From contig NZ_JABRWJ010000004.1 in the NCBI RefSeq assembly GCF_013266755.1, positions 310,001 to 374,000 on the forward strand: DNA of 64,000 nucleotides, given 5' to 3'. Shown here one piece after another: positions 28,696 to 38,576 of the stretch (the stretch's first letter is position 1; every line of letters begins with the position of its first letter). The translations under genes and the position numbers were made by a program. The notes under the pieces are model-generated. The model had not been told where the DNA came from. It did no database searches and saw only the letters and a list, made by a program, of their open reading frames with translations. Source of the stretch: Pseudaquabacterium terrae. GTDB taxonomy: Bacteria > Pseudomonadota > Gammaproteobacteria > Burkholderiales > Burkholderiaceae_C.

Positions 28696-29244
28696 CTACC
28701 AGCGCTCTCCGTAGCGCGCCTTCGTCGCGACGATGCAGGTGTCCTTCGTGTCGCCGGTCATCTGGCTGCACTTTTCCATCGCCAGCTTGTATTCGGCCTT
28801 CGCGCGGGCGGACTCGGCATCCTCGACGGCGACCGTCACGCGCTTGGCGAGCTTGACGTCGGCCTGCTCCTTGTCGCGCGCGGTCTTCGCTTCGCGCACG
28901 CACAGGGCCTTGGCATCGCCGGCGAGGTCGTCGCAGCGCTCCTTGGCGAGTTCATAACGCGCCTTGTACTGGGCCTCGAGCAGCCTGGTCTCGTCGCGCG
29001 CCGAGCCGGTGTAGTTGTATTCGAGCTGCGCCAGCGCGACCGCCTCGCGGCCCTTGGCCTGCTCGACGCAGATCTCGCGCGCGTTGCCGGTGAGCGCGCC
29101 GCACTTGTCGCGCTCGGCCTTGTAGGTCGCCTTGATATCGGTCTTTGCGCCGTCGTACGCACCACGCGTGAAGTTTGCCGCCTGTGCGGCACCGGCCAGG
29201 CCGAACAGCGCCGCCAGGCAGGACAGGGTCAACAATCGGTTCAT
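28696..29244 (-). CDS. Periplasmic helical protein with three CX10C repeats (182 aa)
   Basis: A signal peptide ends near AQA at residue 22. The mature protein is highly charged and helical, with three spaced copies of one module: C48/C59, C104/C115 and C159/C170, each a CX10C pair, about 55 residues apart. The module consensus is KC..LTGN/DAKxxC followed by a helix, preceded by YKAE/YKLA. The cysteines probably form disulphide-pinned helical hairpins. No named family was recognised; the protein at 60486-60911 shares the ERDKC module. I chose the ATG at 29244; the frame opens at 29265. An inverted repeat masks its ribosome-binding site. Confidence 0.75.
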   Translation of the reverse strand: MNRLLTLSCLAALFGLAGAAQAANFTRGAYDGAKTDIKATYKAERDKCGALTGNAREICVEQAKGREAVALAQLEYNYTGSARDETRLLEAQYKARYELAKERCDDLAGDAKALCVREAKTARDKEQADVKLAKRVTVAVEDAESARAKAEYKLAMEKCSQMTGDTKDTCIVATKARYGERW

Positions 29245-29245
29245 G

Positions 29246-29278
29246 GAAAGCTCCTTGGAGCGCACGTGAGGAGCTTTC
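29246..29278 (-). promoter_or_regulatory. Inverted repeat that would sequester the ribosome-binding site of the CX10C gene
   Basis: On the minus strand GAAAGCTCC (29278-29270) is complementary to GGAGCTTTC (29254-29246) with a 15-base loop. The second arm contains the AAGGAG ribosome-binding site and ends one base before the ATG at 29244. In mRNA the hairpin would hide the site, which suggests translational control by temperature, a small RNA or a protein. Confidence 0.6.
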
Positions 29279-29295
29279 AGTGTTGAACCGCGCGC

Positions 29296-32200
29296 TCAGC
29301 GCGCAGTAGCAGCGACGGCCGTTTCCTGCTGTAGGCCCGGGCCTACAGTCGGCGGCGCCAGCAGCACGTGCACGCTGGCCGCCGGCAGCGTGGCGAGCTC
29401 GATGACCTCGTCGAGCGCAATCCGCCGCGCCTGCGGCTCCCGCGCCAGCGCGGCGCTGCAGGCGGCCTCGCCGTTGCAGACGATGAAGCGGTGCCAGCGC
29501 CCGGCCTCGTCGCGCAGCGCGACGCTGGCCTCGGGCCAGTGCGGCGGCAGGCACGGCGCGAAGCGCACGCGACCGTTGGCCGGCACCACGCCGCAGATCG
29601 ATTCGACCGCCGCGCGCAGCAGCCAGCCGGCCGAGCCCGTGTACCAGCTCCAGCCGCCGCGGCCGCGATACGGCGGCTGGCTGTAGACGTCGCCGGCCAT
29701 CACATAGGGTTCGATCGCATAGGCCGCCGCGCGGCCCGGGTCGGCGCTGCGATGCGCCGGGCTCAGGCCCGCGAAGACCTGCCACGCGGCCTCGGCCTGG
29801 CCGAGCCGGGCCAGCGCCATCAACGCCCACACCGCGCCGTGGTTGTACTGGCCGCCGTTCTCGCGCACGCCCGGCGGGTAGGACTGGATGTAGCCCGCCG
29901 GCGGCGCCGCTCGCTGCAGCGGCGGGTCGAGCAGGCGCGCCAAGCCGGCGTGCTCGTCGAACAGCAGCGCCTGCGCCGACGCCATCGCCTGCTGCGCGCG
30001 CTGCGGATCGCCGGCGCCGCTCAGCACGGCCCAGGCCTGCGCGATCAGGTCGATGCGGCACTCGCTGTTCGCCGCCGAGCCGAGCGGGCTGCCGTCGTCG
30101 AAGAAGCCGCGCCGGTACCACTGGCCGTCCCAGCCCGCGTCGTCGAGCGCGCGCTGCCAGCCTTCGCGTGCGCTGCGCCAGGAGGCGACGCGCGTCTCGT
30201 CGCCGCGCTCGGCGGCCAGCGGCGTGAAGGCCTCGATCACCATGCACAGGAACCAGCCCATCCACACCGATTCGCCGCGACCCTGGTCGCCGACGCGGTT
30301 CATGCCGTCGTTCCAGTCGCCGGTGCCGAAGAGGGGCAGGCCGTGCGCGCCGCTTTGCAGGCTGCGGTCGATGGCGCGGGCGCCGTGCTCGTACAGGCTC
30401 GCGGTGTCGGCGCTGACCTGCGGCGTCTCGTACAGGTCCTCGGCGCCTTCGGGCACCTGGCCGCCGACCAGGAAGGGCGCGCGCACGTCGAGCAGCGTGG
30501 CGTCGCCGCTGCGCTCGACGTACAGCGCGATCGCCAGCGGCAGCCACAGCCTATCGTCCGAAAAGTGCGTCCGCACGCCGGCGCCGCCGGGCTCGTGCCA
30601 CCAGTGCTGCACGTCGCCGGCGGCGAACTGGCGTGCGGCGCAGGCGCGGATCTGCTGCGCCAGCAGCGCGGGCGCCCGTGTCACCAGCGCCATCGCGTCC
30701 TGCAGCTGGTCGCGGAAGCCGAAGGCGCCGCTGGCCTGGTAGTAGCCGGCGCGCGCCCACATCCGGCAGCCCAGCGTCTGGTAGCCGAGCCAGTGGTTGA
30801 CCAGCGCGTCGAAGCGGTGGTCCGGCGTGCGCACGCGGATGCCGCCGAGCAGCGCCGGCCATTGAGCGCGCTGGCGCGCCAGGCGTTCCGCCGGGTCGAC
30901 CGCGCAGGCCTCCTCGAGCAGCGCGTGCGCGGCCATCGGATGCGCGGCATGGCCGATCAGCAGCGTCAGCCGCGCTTCGCCGCCGGACGGCGGCGTCAGC
31001 AGGCAGCTGAGCGCGGCGCAGGGGTCGAGCCCGGTGCCGCCGCGCCGGCCGAGCCGCGCCGGCAGCATCATCCGCCCGGCCGGATCGAAGAACTCGCGCC
31101 GGTCGCAGGTCCAGTCCTCGGCCAGCGGGCGCACGGTCGGTCCATCGGCCGAATGTTCGTGGTCGGCATCGTCGGGCTGCGTCGGCCGCCACGCGACGAA
31201 GGCGGTGGCATTGCCGAAGCCGCCCAGGTGATCGAGCTGCGTTGCCTGCAGAGCAGTCATTGGCTCGGGCTCGGGCAGGCCGGCGCCCTGCGGGCCCAGC
31301 TGCAGCGCATCGCTGCGCGTCACGACCGACAGCCGCTCCGCCCGCGCACTGCCCATCTGCCACTCGAGCAGCGCCACCAGCCGCAGCCGTCGCGGCTTGC
31401 CGGCGCTGGCGCGCACCTGCACCTGCACCTGCTTGACCGCCTGCGCGACATCGACGCACCAGGTCAGCGTGATCTCCAGCCCGTCGATCGACTGCTGCAT
31501 GCGCGTGAAGCCGATGCCGTGCGTGACCTGGCGTGCGCCACCACCGGCGGCCAGCGCGCGGCCGAGCGGCCAGACCTGGCCGCGATCGAGGTCGTGCAGC
31601 AGCAGCCACTCGGCGGCCGGGTCGGTCAGCGGATCGTTGGCCCAGCCGGTCAGCTGGTGCATGCGGCTGTTGCCGGCCCAGGTGTAGCCGCCGCCGGCCT
31701 CGGTCACCTGGCAGCCGAACTGCGCATTGGCCAGCACGTTGACCCAGGGCCGCGCCGGGTGCCGCGCGGCCTCGACGCCGAACGTGAAGTCCCCATGCTC
31801 GGCATCGAAGCGGCCTTCGGGCAGATGGCCGGCGGGTGCCGCGAGGCCGCTGGCCGCGGCCGCGGACACAGGCGGCGGCGGCGCATCGGCGGCCGACGGT
31901 GCCGGCAGCAGCGGCTGCACCGGCCAGCGCGGGATCGTGCTGCGCTGCAGGCGGTCGCGGCGGTAGTCGTCCTGCACGCGGTCGAGCTGCTGAGCCAGCG
32001 TGCGGCCGTCGGCCTGCAGGCGCAGCCGCGCCAGCGTCAGCAGCGTGTGGCGCTCGTCGGCGCTGAGCTCCTGGTCCTTCAGCACGTGCAGCGTCGCGCG
32101 GCGGTCGGCGGGGATGTGCTCGTCCTGCAGCGCCAGGTGACGCTCGCGCAGCACCTGCAGCTGCTGCTGCACCGGCGACAGGTAGGACGGCGGCTCGGCA

Positions 32201-35200
32201 TTGATGACCACCAGGTCGAGCCCGAGGCCGGCAGCCGTCCACAGGCGCAGCGCCTTCTTCAGGCTCTGCACCATGCCAAGGCCCGGCTCGCCGATGATCG
32301 TGACCAGCAGGATCGGGCGGTCGCCCGAGATGCCTAACCGCCAAAGCAGGCGGCGATCGCAGCGCGGTGCGGCGGCGGTGGCGATGCGGTGGGCGGCCGG
32401 CAGGTCGCGCGTGCCGTGCGCGGTCAGCAGGGTGTTCAGCCGCAGCACGGCGATCCAGGTGTCGGCATCGAAGCCGAGCTCGCGCAGCCGGATGCCGGCC
32501 ATCGTGTGCGACATGCTCGACGCGCGCTGCAGGTGGCTGGCCTGGCGGTACTTGTCGACCAGCGCGCCGAGCTGGTCCAGGTCGTGCGACGCGGCGGCGC
32601 AGAAGGTCAGCCGCGTCGTCGCACCGGGGTTGAGCTTCAGCCGCACCGAGATCATCGCCAGCGGATCGAGCCCGGTGTCCAGCGGCACGCCGGGCAGCGG
32701 CAGATTCGCATCGGCCGCGGCGTCGGCCGCGGCATCGTCACCGGCCGGGGCGGTCGCGGTGGCCACGGGGGGCGCGTCCGCTTCCGCCAGCACGCGACCG
32801 GGGAAGGTGCCGCGCGGCGCTGCTGCCTGGCCGTAGCGGCCGAGCCACGGGCCGCGGTCGGCGGCGGCCTCGACCCCCTCGACCGCGCCTTCGGCCAGCG
32901 CCAGGAAGAACACCGCCTGCACCACCGGCTCGTCGTGCAGGCGCGGGCGGCGGCGCAGGTACAGCGCATGCTCGGCCGCGTCCCAGCGCGCCTGCAGGAA
33001 CAGGTTGGAGAACGCCGGATGCGCCTCGTCGCCGCGCTGCGGCGCCAGCGTCGGCTCGGCGGCCCAGGCCAGCGTCAGCGTGATCGGCTGCGAGCCGGCG
33101 TTGGTCAGCTCGACCTGGCGCATCTCGCAGTCGTCCTCCGGGCTGACCCAGACGGTGCAGCGTGAATGCAGGTCGGGCCACTGCGTGTCGAAGACGACGC
33201 GGTCCGGCTGCATCCGGCAGTGATAACGCGCATCCCGATCGGGTGCCGGATGGGCCGTCAGCGAATGCAGCGGCTTGCTGCGCCGCTGCACGAAGAAGAA
33301 GCTGCCGTGCGCGGGTCGCAGCAGGTCGTCGCGCCAGCGCGTCAGGCCGACGCCCTGCCAGCTGCTCCAGCCGCCGCCGTGGCTGCGCAACGCGACGGCG
33401 TGGCGGCCGTTGGTCAACAGCTGCGTCGCCGGCAGCGCATCGTCCAGCGGCTTGCTGTCCTGCATCAGGTGGGCGCTGCGCGGCCGCCGCGGCGGCGGCA
33501 CCGGCGCCGGATCGGCGAGCACCGCGACCTCGCGCGGCGCGCGCTCGTGCAGCAGCGGCGCGACCGCGCGCAGGTGCGGATCGCTCATCGCCCAGCGGCG
33601 CGCGATGCCGCGCGTCAGCACGTCGGCGATGGCGATCAGGCCCATCGCCTGGTGGTGCGCCATGTACGCGTCCACCTCGACCATCGTGCTGCCGGCGGCC
33701 TGGCGCTGCGGCGTGTAGTCCAGCGCTTCGAGGAAGCCGAAGGCGCGCCGCGCGCCGAGCTGCTGCAGCGCCTGCAGGTTGGCGATCGCCGCCTGCGGCG
33801 CCACCAGCAGCGCGAGTGCGGTGGCGTAGGGCGCAATGACGCGTTCATCGTGCGGCGTGCGGCGCAGCGCGAGCCGCGGCACGCCTTGCGGGCCGTACTG
33901 GAAGGCCAGCGTGTGGTCCTGGCCGGCGATCGCCGATTCGGAGATGCCCCACGGCGTGCCACGTTCGCGCGCTTCGGCCATCTGCTCGGCGACCGCGCTG
34001 CGCGTGACCTGGTGCAGCACGCTGCCGACCGGTTCGTCCAGCACCAGCGAGGGCATCAGGTACTCGAACATCGAGCCCGACCAGGACTTCAGGCCGACCT
34101 CGGTGCCGTGGGCGAAGAACGGCCGCCCGAGCGCCGACCAATGCGCCGACGGCACGTCGCCCTTGGCGATCGCCACCAGGCTGGTCAGCCGCGCCTCGCT
34201 GGCCAGCAGGTCGTAGTGGTTGTCGTCGAGCTGCCCGGCATCGGCGCGGTAGCCGATGTGCAGCAGCTTGCGCTGCGGATCGAACAGCATCGCGTAGTCC
34301 GGCGCCAGCGCGAGGGTGCGCGCCCGCTCGGCCAGCGCCAGCAGCTGCGCGCGCAACGCAGCGCTGTCGGCCACCAGCAGGTCACGCAAGGCCGATTCGA
34401 GCGACGCCACATGGTCGTGCAGCCGCCACATCGAATCGTTGACGGCGCCGTCGGCGTCGCCGAGGCGCAGTTGATCGAGCTCGGCGCGCGCCTGCCGCAC
34501 CTGCGCCTGCACGGCCTGCGCGCTGGCCTCGTCGATCGGCCAGTCGCGCGCATCGGCGCCCAGCGCCGCCACCGCGCGCAGCATCGGCGAGCCGGCCAGC
34601 ACCGGCTGCAGCGCGGTCGCGCGCTGCGCCGAGCCGCGCAGAGCGGTGCGCAGCGCGGCGCTGTTGTCGGGCGCGGCGGCAGCTTCTTCGCAGGCCCGCG
34701 CCACCGCCAGCAGGTGCGCCGAGCAGTTGCCGCTGTCGACCGCCGAGACGTAGGCCGGCGGCAGCACGGCGAGCGTGCGGCTGTCGATCCAGTTGTAGAA
34801 GTGGCCGCGGTGGCGCGGCAGCCGCTCCAGCGTGTTCAGCGTCGCATCGATCCGCTCGGCCATCTCGACCGTGCCGATGAAGCCGAGCGTGCGCACGCAG
34901 GCGGTTGCCAGCAGGTACAGCCCGATGTTGGTCGGCGAGGTGCGGTGGGCGACCATCTGGGTCGGCACCATCTGCACGTTGTCCGGCGGCAGGTGGTTGT
35001 CCTCGACGCCGACGTGGCGCTCGTAGAAGCGCCAGCTGTCACGCGCCAGCCCCTGCAGGTATTGCCGCTCCTCCGGTTGCAGCGCCTCGTGCGGCGGCCG
35101 CGGCCGGCTGGCGAGCCAGGTCCACAGCGGCGACGCGGCCCACAATCCGAGCAGCGCACAGGCGGCCGGCCACTGCACCGGCGCGCCGGCCAGGTGCAGC

Positions 35201-38070
35201 AGCGCCAGGCCCAGCAGCAGCAGCGCCGCGGCCAGCGGCTCGCGCGCATGCGCCTGCAGCAGCGGGTCCAGCCGCGTGCGTGCCGCCGCCTGCGCATCGG
35301 CGGCGGTGGTCCACTGCAGCAGGTGGCGCCGGCTGACCCACTGGCGCCACAGCGCGCGGCCGATCGCATCGGCGTACATCATGCCCAGCTGCAGCAGCTG
35401 CGCGAGGTGCCAGCCGACGATGCCGGCGACGCGCACGACGTCGGCGCCGGCGCGATAGTAGAAGAGCTTCAGCGCGATGTCGTCGCGGCTCGGCGCCAGC
35501 CCGGCCAGCGCACCGAGCAGCGGCCCGGCGCCGAAGGCCGCGGCGACGATACCCAGCGTCCAGCCCAGCGGCAGCACGCCGCTGGCCAGCACCAGCAGCA
35601 CCAGCGCCAGGCTCTGCGGCACGACCAGCGAGCGGCGCAGGTTGTCGATCATCTTCCAGCGGCTGATCAGCGGCATGTCGATCTCGCCGGCCGAGCGCAG
35701 GAACGGCAACAACTGCCAATCGCCACGGGTCCAGCGGTGCAGGCGTGCCGCTGCCGCGTCGGCATGCACCGGCGCATCCTCGACCACCGTGACGTCGCTC
35801 AGCCCCGCGCAGCGCGCGATGCAGCCTTCGAGCAGGTCGTGGCTCAGCACCTGGTTCTCGGGCAGCCGGCCGAGCAGCGTCCAGCGCAGCGCCTGCACGT
35901 TCAGCAGGCCCTTGCCGGTGAAGCTGCCTTCGCCGAAGACGTCCTGGTAGACCTCGGAGCTGGCGGCGCTGTAGGGGTCGATACCGCACTGGCCGCTGAA
36001 GATCGTGTGGTAGGCCGTGACGAAGCCGGGCGCCGGCAGCGGCGTGACGACGTGCGGCTGCAGGATGCCGTAGCCGGCGACGACGCGCCGCGTGCGCATG
36101 TCGATGCGCGGCCGGTTCAGCGGATGCGCGGCGACGCCGACCAGCGCGCGCAGCCGGCCCGGCGGCAGCACGGTGTCGCTGTCGAGCGTGACCACGTGCT
36201 GCACGCCGGCCGCCGGCAGCGACAGCGCACCGAGCGGCACGAAGGGCCGGAAGTCCGGCTCGGCCAGCGCACGCACCAGCTGCTCGAGCTTGCCGCGCTT
36301 GCGTTCCCAGCCGATGCAGCGCTGCTCGCACTCGCTCCACTGGCGTGTGCGGTGCAGCAGCAGGAAGCGCAGCGGTGCGCCGTCGGGCGCCGGGTGGCGC
36401 CGGTTCAGCGCCTCGATGGCCCGCTGCGCGGCTTCGAGCTGCGAGGCGTCGGTCGGCAGGCTCGCTTCATCGGCATCGGCCCAGTCGGTCAGCAGCGCGA
36501 ACTGGGCCTCGGCCTCGGGATTGGCGAGGTAGTGCTGCTCGAGCTGCGCGACCAGCGCGGCCGCTGCGCGTTCGCTGCTCAGCAGCGAGGGGATCACCAC
36601 CAGCACGCGTTCTTCGGCCGGAATGCCGCCGGCGAACGCCAGCCGCGGCAGCTTCTGCGGCTGCACCGATTCGCTGATCAGCCGATTGGTCAGCGCGACC
36701 ACCGCCTCGCCGATCGGGCCGAGCAGCAGCAGCGCGGTCGCCAGCAGCAGCCAGCCGGACGCCGCCGGCGGCGCCAGCTGCACCAGCAATCCGGCGGTGA
36801 TGGCGATCGCCAGCAGCGCCAGGCCCGGCAGGTAGACCGCGGTGGCCAGGCGCCGGAACGCGCGGCTGCCGCGGCGCGGCCACCAGCGCGGCTTCAGGCC
36901 CAGGCCGGCGCGCAGATCGTGCTCGCCGGCACCGCCCCACCAGTGCATCGGCGCCGCGCCGGGGTCGGCCGCGTCTTTCGTGCGTTGGGTCAGCTCGAGC
37001 AGGGTCTTGGCGACCGCGGTTTCGGACAAGCCCGATTCGCGCGCCAGGCGCTCGACGGCGTGCAGCGTTTCGTCCTGCGTGTCCTCGCGCTCGGCCGCAT
37101 GCACCGGCGCCGACTGCAGGATCTGCATCACCGTGCTGGTGCGGGCGAACAGGCCACGCCAGTCGAGCCGGTCGACATGGCGCAGCGTGGTGATCGCGTT
37201 GCGGATGCTCTGCTGGTCCTCGGTGGCTTCGCTCTGCTGGCGCGACAGCGCGCCGGCCGGGTCGTGCAGCCGCAGCGCGAGCCAGGCGGTGAGCTCGCGG
37301 CACTGCGAAGGCGGCAGCTCGTCGCGGCGCTGCTCGATCGTCAGCAGGAAGGCATCGGCCACGCCACGTGCCGAGGCCAGCCGCTCCAGCCGCTCCAGCT
37401 GCAGCGTGTTGCGCGCGGTGTCCGGCTGGTCGACCCATTGGTGCGCGGCGTCCCGCGCGGCCTGCAGCGTCGCGCTGCGCTCGGCCAGCCGGCGCAGGTT
37501 CTCGACCAGCACGACGCGCAAGGTCGTCGGCAGCGCCCACAGCTCGGCCAGGGTCAGCGCGCGCTCGGACTGGTAGGCGCGCAGATAGGCCTCGAGCAGC
37601 TCGGCGTCGAAACCCGCATCAGTGTGCGCGACCCAGGCCCAGGCGACGCCGTAGACCCGCGGCAGCCCGGGCAGCGGCTCGTCGCGCAGGCGCGGCAGCA
37701 GGCGGAAGAAGTTACGCGGCAGGCCGCGCCGGATCGCGTGCAGCTGCTCGTCGATCAGCGCGGCGTTGTCCAGCAGCCAGAGCGCCGCAGGCCCGAGGTG
37801 GTGGCCTTCGCGGGCGTGGCGTTCGAGCAGTGCGCGGGCGCGCCGCAGCACCGCGATGTTGTCTTCGAGCCGCGGGAAGAAGCCGGCGCCGGCGGCCGAG
37901 CCCCGCACCACCTCGTGCGTGCGGGCGAGGCTGCGGCCATGCTGCTCGAAGCGCGCCAGGCCGAACAGCACCGAACGGATCGGCGGTTCGAGGCGCCCGG
38001 CCTGGGTCGACAGCAGGCCGAGGTCGTCCAGCCCCGCTGGGAGCGCCGGCGGCGACCCGGTCGCAGTCAA
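29296..38070 (-). CDS. ndvB: Cyclic beta-1,2-glucan synthase, NdvB/ChvB type (2924 aa)
   Basis: This inner-membrane giant makes cyclic beta-1,2-glucan, a periplasmic osmoregulated glucan. Length is normal for the family. Visible parts: an N-terminal helical region; two membrane-helix groups around residues 415-465 and 820-960; a glucosyltransferase domain between them with LDSDTVLPPGRL near residue 627 and RLHRWTRGDWQLLPFL near 770; a glycoamylase-like region with AYMAHHQAMGLIAIAD near 1475; and a C-terminal GH94 phosphorylase-like domain with catalytic Asp in GTGDWNDGMNRVGDQG near 2584 and a conserved YPPGVRENGGQYNHGAVW. The start appears to be TTG at 38070, 13 bases after the stop of the small gene upstream, with a weak ribosome-binding site, so it may be translationally coupled. 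A second start further in cannot be excluded. Confidence 0.93.
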   Translation of the reverse strand: MTATGSPPALPAGLDDLGLLSTQAGRLEPPIRSVLFGLARFEQHGRSLARTHEVVRGSAAGAGFFPRLEDNIAVLRRARALLERHAREGHHLGPAALWLLDNAALIDEQLHAIRRGLPRNFFRLLPRLRDEPLPGLPRVYGVAWAWVAHTDAGFDAELLEAYLRAYQSERALTLAELWALPTTLRVVLVENLRRLAERSATLQAARDAAHQWVDQPDTARNTLQLERLERLASARGVADAFLLTIEQRRDELPPSQCRELTAWLALRLHDPAGALSRQQSEATEDQQSIRNAITTLRHVDRLDWRGLFARTSTVMQILQSAPVHAAEREDTQDETLHAVERLARESGLSETAVAKTLLELTQRTKDAADPGAAPMHWWGGAGEHDLRAGLGLKPRWWPRRGSRAFRRLATAVYLPGLALLAIAITAGLLVQLAPPAASGWLLLATALLLLGPIGEAVVALTNRLISESVQPQKLPRLAFAGGIPAEERVLVVIPSLLSSERAAAALVAQLEQHYLANPEAEAQFALLTDWADADEASLPTDASQLEAAQRAIEALNRRHPAPDGAPLRFLLLHRTRQWSECEQRCIGWERKRGKLEQLVRALAEPDFRPFVPLGALSLPAAGVQHVVTLDSDTVLPPGRLRALVGVAAHPLNRPRIDMRTRRVVAGYGILQPHVVTPLPAPGFVTAYHTIFSGQCGIDPYSAASSEVYQDVFGEGSFTGKGLLNVQALRWTLLGRLPENQVLSHDLLEGCIARCAGLSDVTVVEDAPVHADAAAARLHRWTRGDWQLLPFLRSAGEIDMPLISRWKMIDNLRRSLVVPQSLALVLLVLASGVLPLGWTLGIVAAAFGAGPLLGALAGLAPSRDDIALKLFYYRAGADVVRVAGIVGWHLAQLLQLGMMYADAIGRALWRQWVSRRHLLQWTTAADAQAAARTRLDPLLQAHAREPLAAALLLLGLALLHLAGAPVQWPAACALLGLWAASPLWTWLASRPRPPHEALQPEERQYLQGLARDSWRFYERHVGVEDNHLPPDNVQMVPTQMVAHRTSPTNIGLYLLATACVRTLGFIGTVEMAERIDATLNTLERLPRHRGHFYNWIDSRTLAVLPPAYVSAVDSGNCSAHLLAVARACEEAAAAPDNSAALRTALRGSAQRATALQPVLAGSPMLRAVAALGADARDWPIDEASAQAVQAQVRQARAELDQLRLGDADGAVNDSMWRLHDHVASLESALRDLLVADSAALRAQLLALAERARTLALAPDYAMLFDPQRKLLHIGYRADAGQLDDNHYDLLASEARLTSLVAIAKGDVPSAHWSALGRPFFAHGTEVGLKSWSGSMFEYLMPSLVLDEPVGSVLHQVTRSAVAEQMAEARERGTPWGISESAIAGQDHTLAFQYGPQGVPRLALRRTPHDERVIAPYATALALLVAPQAAIANLQALQQLGARRAFGFLEALDYTPQRQAAGSTMVEVDAYMAHHQAMGLIAIADVLTRGIARRWAMSDPHLRAVAPLLHERAPREVAVLADPAPVPPPRRPRSAHLMQDSKPLDDALPATQLLTNGRHAVALRSHGGGWSSWQGVGLTRWRDDLLRPAHGSFFFVQRRSKPLHSLTAHPAPDRDARYHCRMQPDRVVFDTQWPDLHSRCTVWVSPEDDCEMRQVELTNAGSQPITLTLAWAAEPTLAPQRGDEAHPAFSNLFLQARWDAAEHALYLRRRPRLHDEPVVQAVFFLALAEGAVEGVEAAADRGPWLGRYGQAAAPRGTFPGRVLAEADAPPVATATAPAGDDAAADAAADANLPLPGVPLDTGLDPLAMISVRLKLNPGATTRLTFCAAASHDLDQLGALVDKYRQASHLQRASSMSHTMAGIRLRELGFDADTWIAVLRLNTLLTAHGTRDLPAAHRIATAAAPRCDRRLLWRLGISGDRPILLVTIIGEPGLGMVQSLKKALRLWTAAGLGLDLVVINAEPPSYLSPVQQQLQVLRERHLALQDEHIPADRRATLHVLKDQELSADERHTLLTLARLRLQADGRTLAQQLDRVQDDYRRDRLQRSTIPRWPVQPLLPAPSAADAPPPPVSAAAASGLAAPAGHLPEGRFDAEHGDFTFGVEAARHPARPWVNVLANAQFGCQVTEAGGGYTWAGNSRMHQLTGWANDPLTDPAAEWLLLHDLDRGQVWPLGRALAAGGGARQVTHGIGFTRMQQSIDGLEITLTWCVDVAQAVKQVQVQVRASAGKPRRLRLVALLEWQMGSARAERLSVVTRSDALQLGPQGAGLPEPEPMTALQATQLDHLGGFGNATAFVAWRPTQPDDADHEHSADGPTVRPLAEDWTCDRREFFDPAGRMMLPARLGRRGGTGLDPCAALSCLLTPPSGGEARLTLLIGHAAHPMAAHALLEEACAVDPAERLARQRAQWPALLGGIRVRTPDHRFDALVNHWLGYQTLGCRMWARAGYYQASGAFGFRDQLQDAMALVTRAPALLAQQIRACAARQFAAGDVQHWWHEPGGAGVRTHFSDDRLWLPLAIALYVERSGDATLLDVRAPFLVGGQVPEGAEDLYETPQVSADTASLYEHGARAIDRSLQSGAHGLPLFGTGDWNDGMNRVGDQGRGESVWMGWFLCMVIEAFTPLAAERGDETRVASWRSAREGWQRALDDAGWDGQWYRRGFFDDGSPLGSAANSECRIDLIAQAWAVLSGAGDPQRAQQAMASAQALLFDEHAGLARLLDPPLQRAAPPAGYIQSYPPGVRENGGQYNHGAVWALMALARLGQAEAAWQVFAGLSPAHRSADPGRAAAYAIEPYVMAGDVYSQPPYRGRGGWSWYTGSAGWLLRAAVESICGVVPANGRVRFAPCLPPHWPEASVALRDEAGRWHRFIVCNGEAACSAALAREPQARRIALDEVIELATLPAASVHVLLAPPTVGPGLQQETAVAATAR
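29330..29347. promoter_or_regulatory. Perfect 18-bp dyad TGTAGG-N6-CCTACA
   Basis: TGTAGG (29330-29335), CCCGGG and CCTACA (29342-29347) form a perfect palindrome, extended by one more base pair on each side. It lies inside the last codons of ndvB and about 85 bases before the CX10C gene start at 29244. A TTCAACACTGAA element about 54 bases further on could hold the -10. The same dyad form recurs at 38627, 44661 and 57696. Confidence 0.55.
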
Positions 38071-38083
38071 TTGATCGCCCGCG

Positions 38084-38308
38084 CTAGATCCAGCCGCAGG
38101 CCGCGGACAACAGCAGCACGGCGGCGGCCACGGTGGTCACGAAGCGGGGCGCCATCTGCCGGTGCACGCGTTCGGCGACGAGGGCGGCGGAGAACCACCG
38201 CCCCTGGGCGGCGCGGCAATGCTGCAGGTGGCGCCGCAGCCCGGCGGCGTGCTCACGCAGCATGCGATTGGGGGTGATCAAGGGATTGTGAGGAAAGGTG
38301 TTGTTCAC
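38084..38308 (-). CDS. Small hypothetical protein with C-terminal hydrophobic segment (74 aa)
   Basis: From a GTG at 38308 the frame reads NNTFPHNPLITPNRMLREHA, then LRRHLQHCRAAQGRWFSAALVAERVHRQ and a hydrophobic tail (FVTTVAAAVLLLSAACGWI) that could anchor it in the membrane. An ATG at 38263 is the alternative start. No family was recognised. Only 13 bases separate its stop from the ndvB start, so it may be the upstream partner in an operon. Support comes from protein-like composition and position, not from homology. Confidence 0.45.
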   Translation of the reverse strand: MNNTFPHNPLITPNRMLREHAAGLRRHLQHCRAAQGRWFSAALVAERVHRQMAPRFVTTVAAAVLLLSAACGWI

Positions 38309-38388
38309 GGCATTCGCGCGGTTCGTAAGTTCGATGGAAGAGGCGCCGAGGGCGCGCCGCAGCGCGCCGGGGGAGGATGCCTGCCGGG

Positions 38389-38541
38389 TCAGCGCGACAC
38401 CGGCTCCAGAGCGTCGACCGCCACCGCAGCCAGCTTGACGCTCCCGGCTTCGATGTCGGCCACATGCGGGGGCTGCAGGCTGGCAAACGCCAGCGAAGCC
38501 GTCGCGACCAGGGCGTAGAGCACGAGGGGCAGGCGTTTCAT
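38389..38541 (-). CDS. Small secreted hypothetical protein (50 aa)
   Basis: The ATG at 38541 opens a 50-residue frame with a clear signal-like start, MKRLPLVLYALVATASLAFA, followed by SLQPPHVADIEAGSVKL and a short acidic end. It is too short to place in a family. A promoter-like region with the TGTGGG-N6-CCTACA dyad and TAGAGT -10 lies directly upstream, which supports expression. It precedes the small gene at 38084-38308 and ndvB on the same strand. Confidence 0.5.
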   Translation of the reverse strand: MKRLPLVLYALVATASLAFASLQPPHVADIEAGSVKLAAVAVDALEPVSR

Positions 38542-38576
38542 GGTGCGTTCCCGATGTTGTTGGTTCGTTGGGATTC

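Noticed and set aside
33166-38277. Rightward open frame of 1703 codons opposite the glucan synthase gene
   Set aside because: Composition is Arg/Gln/His-biased and repetitive with no recognisable domain, while the opposite strand encodes a full NdvB-like protein.
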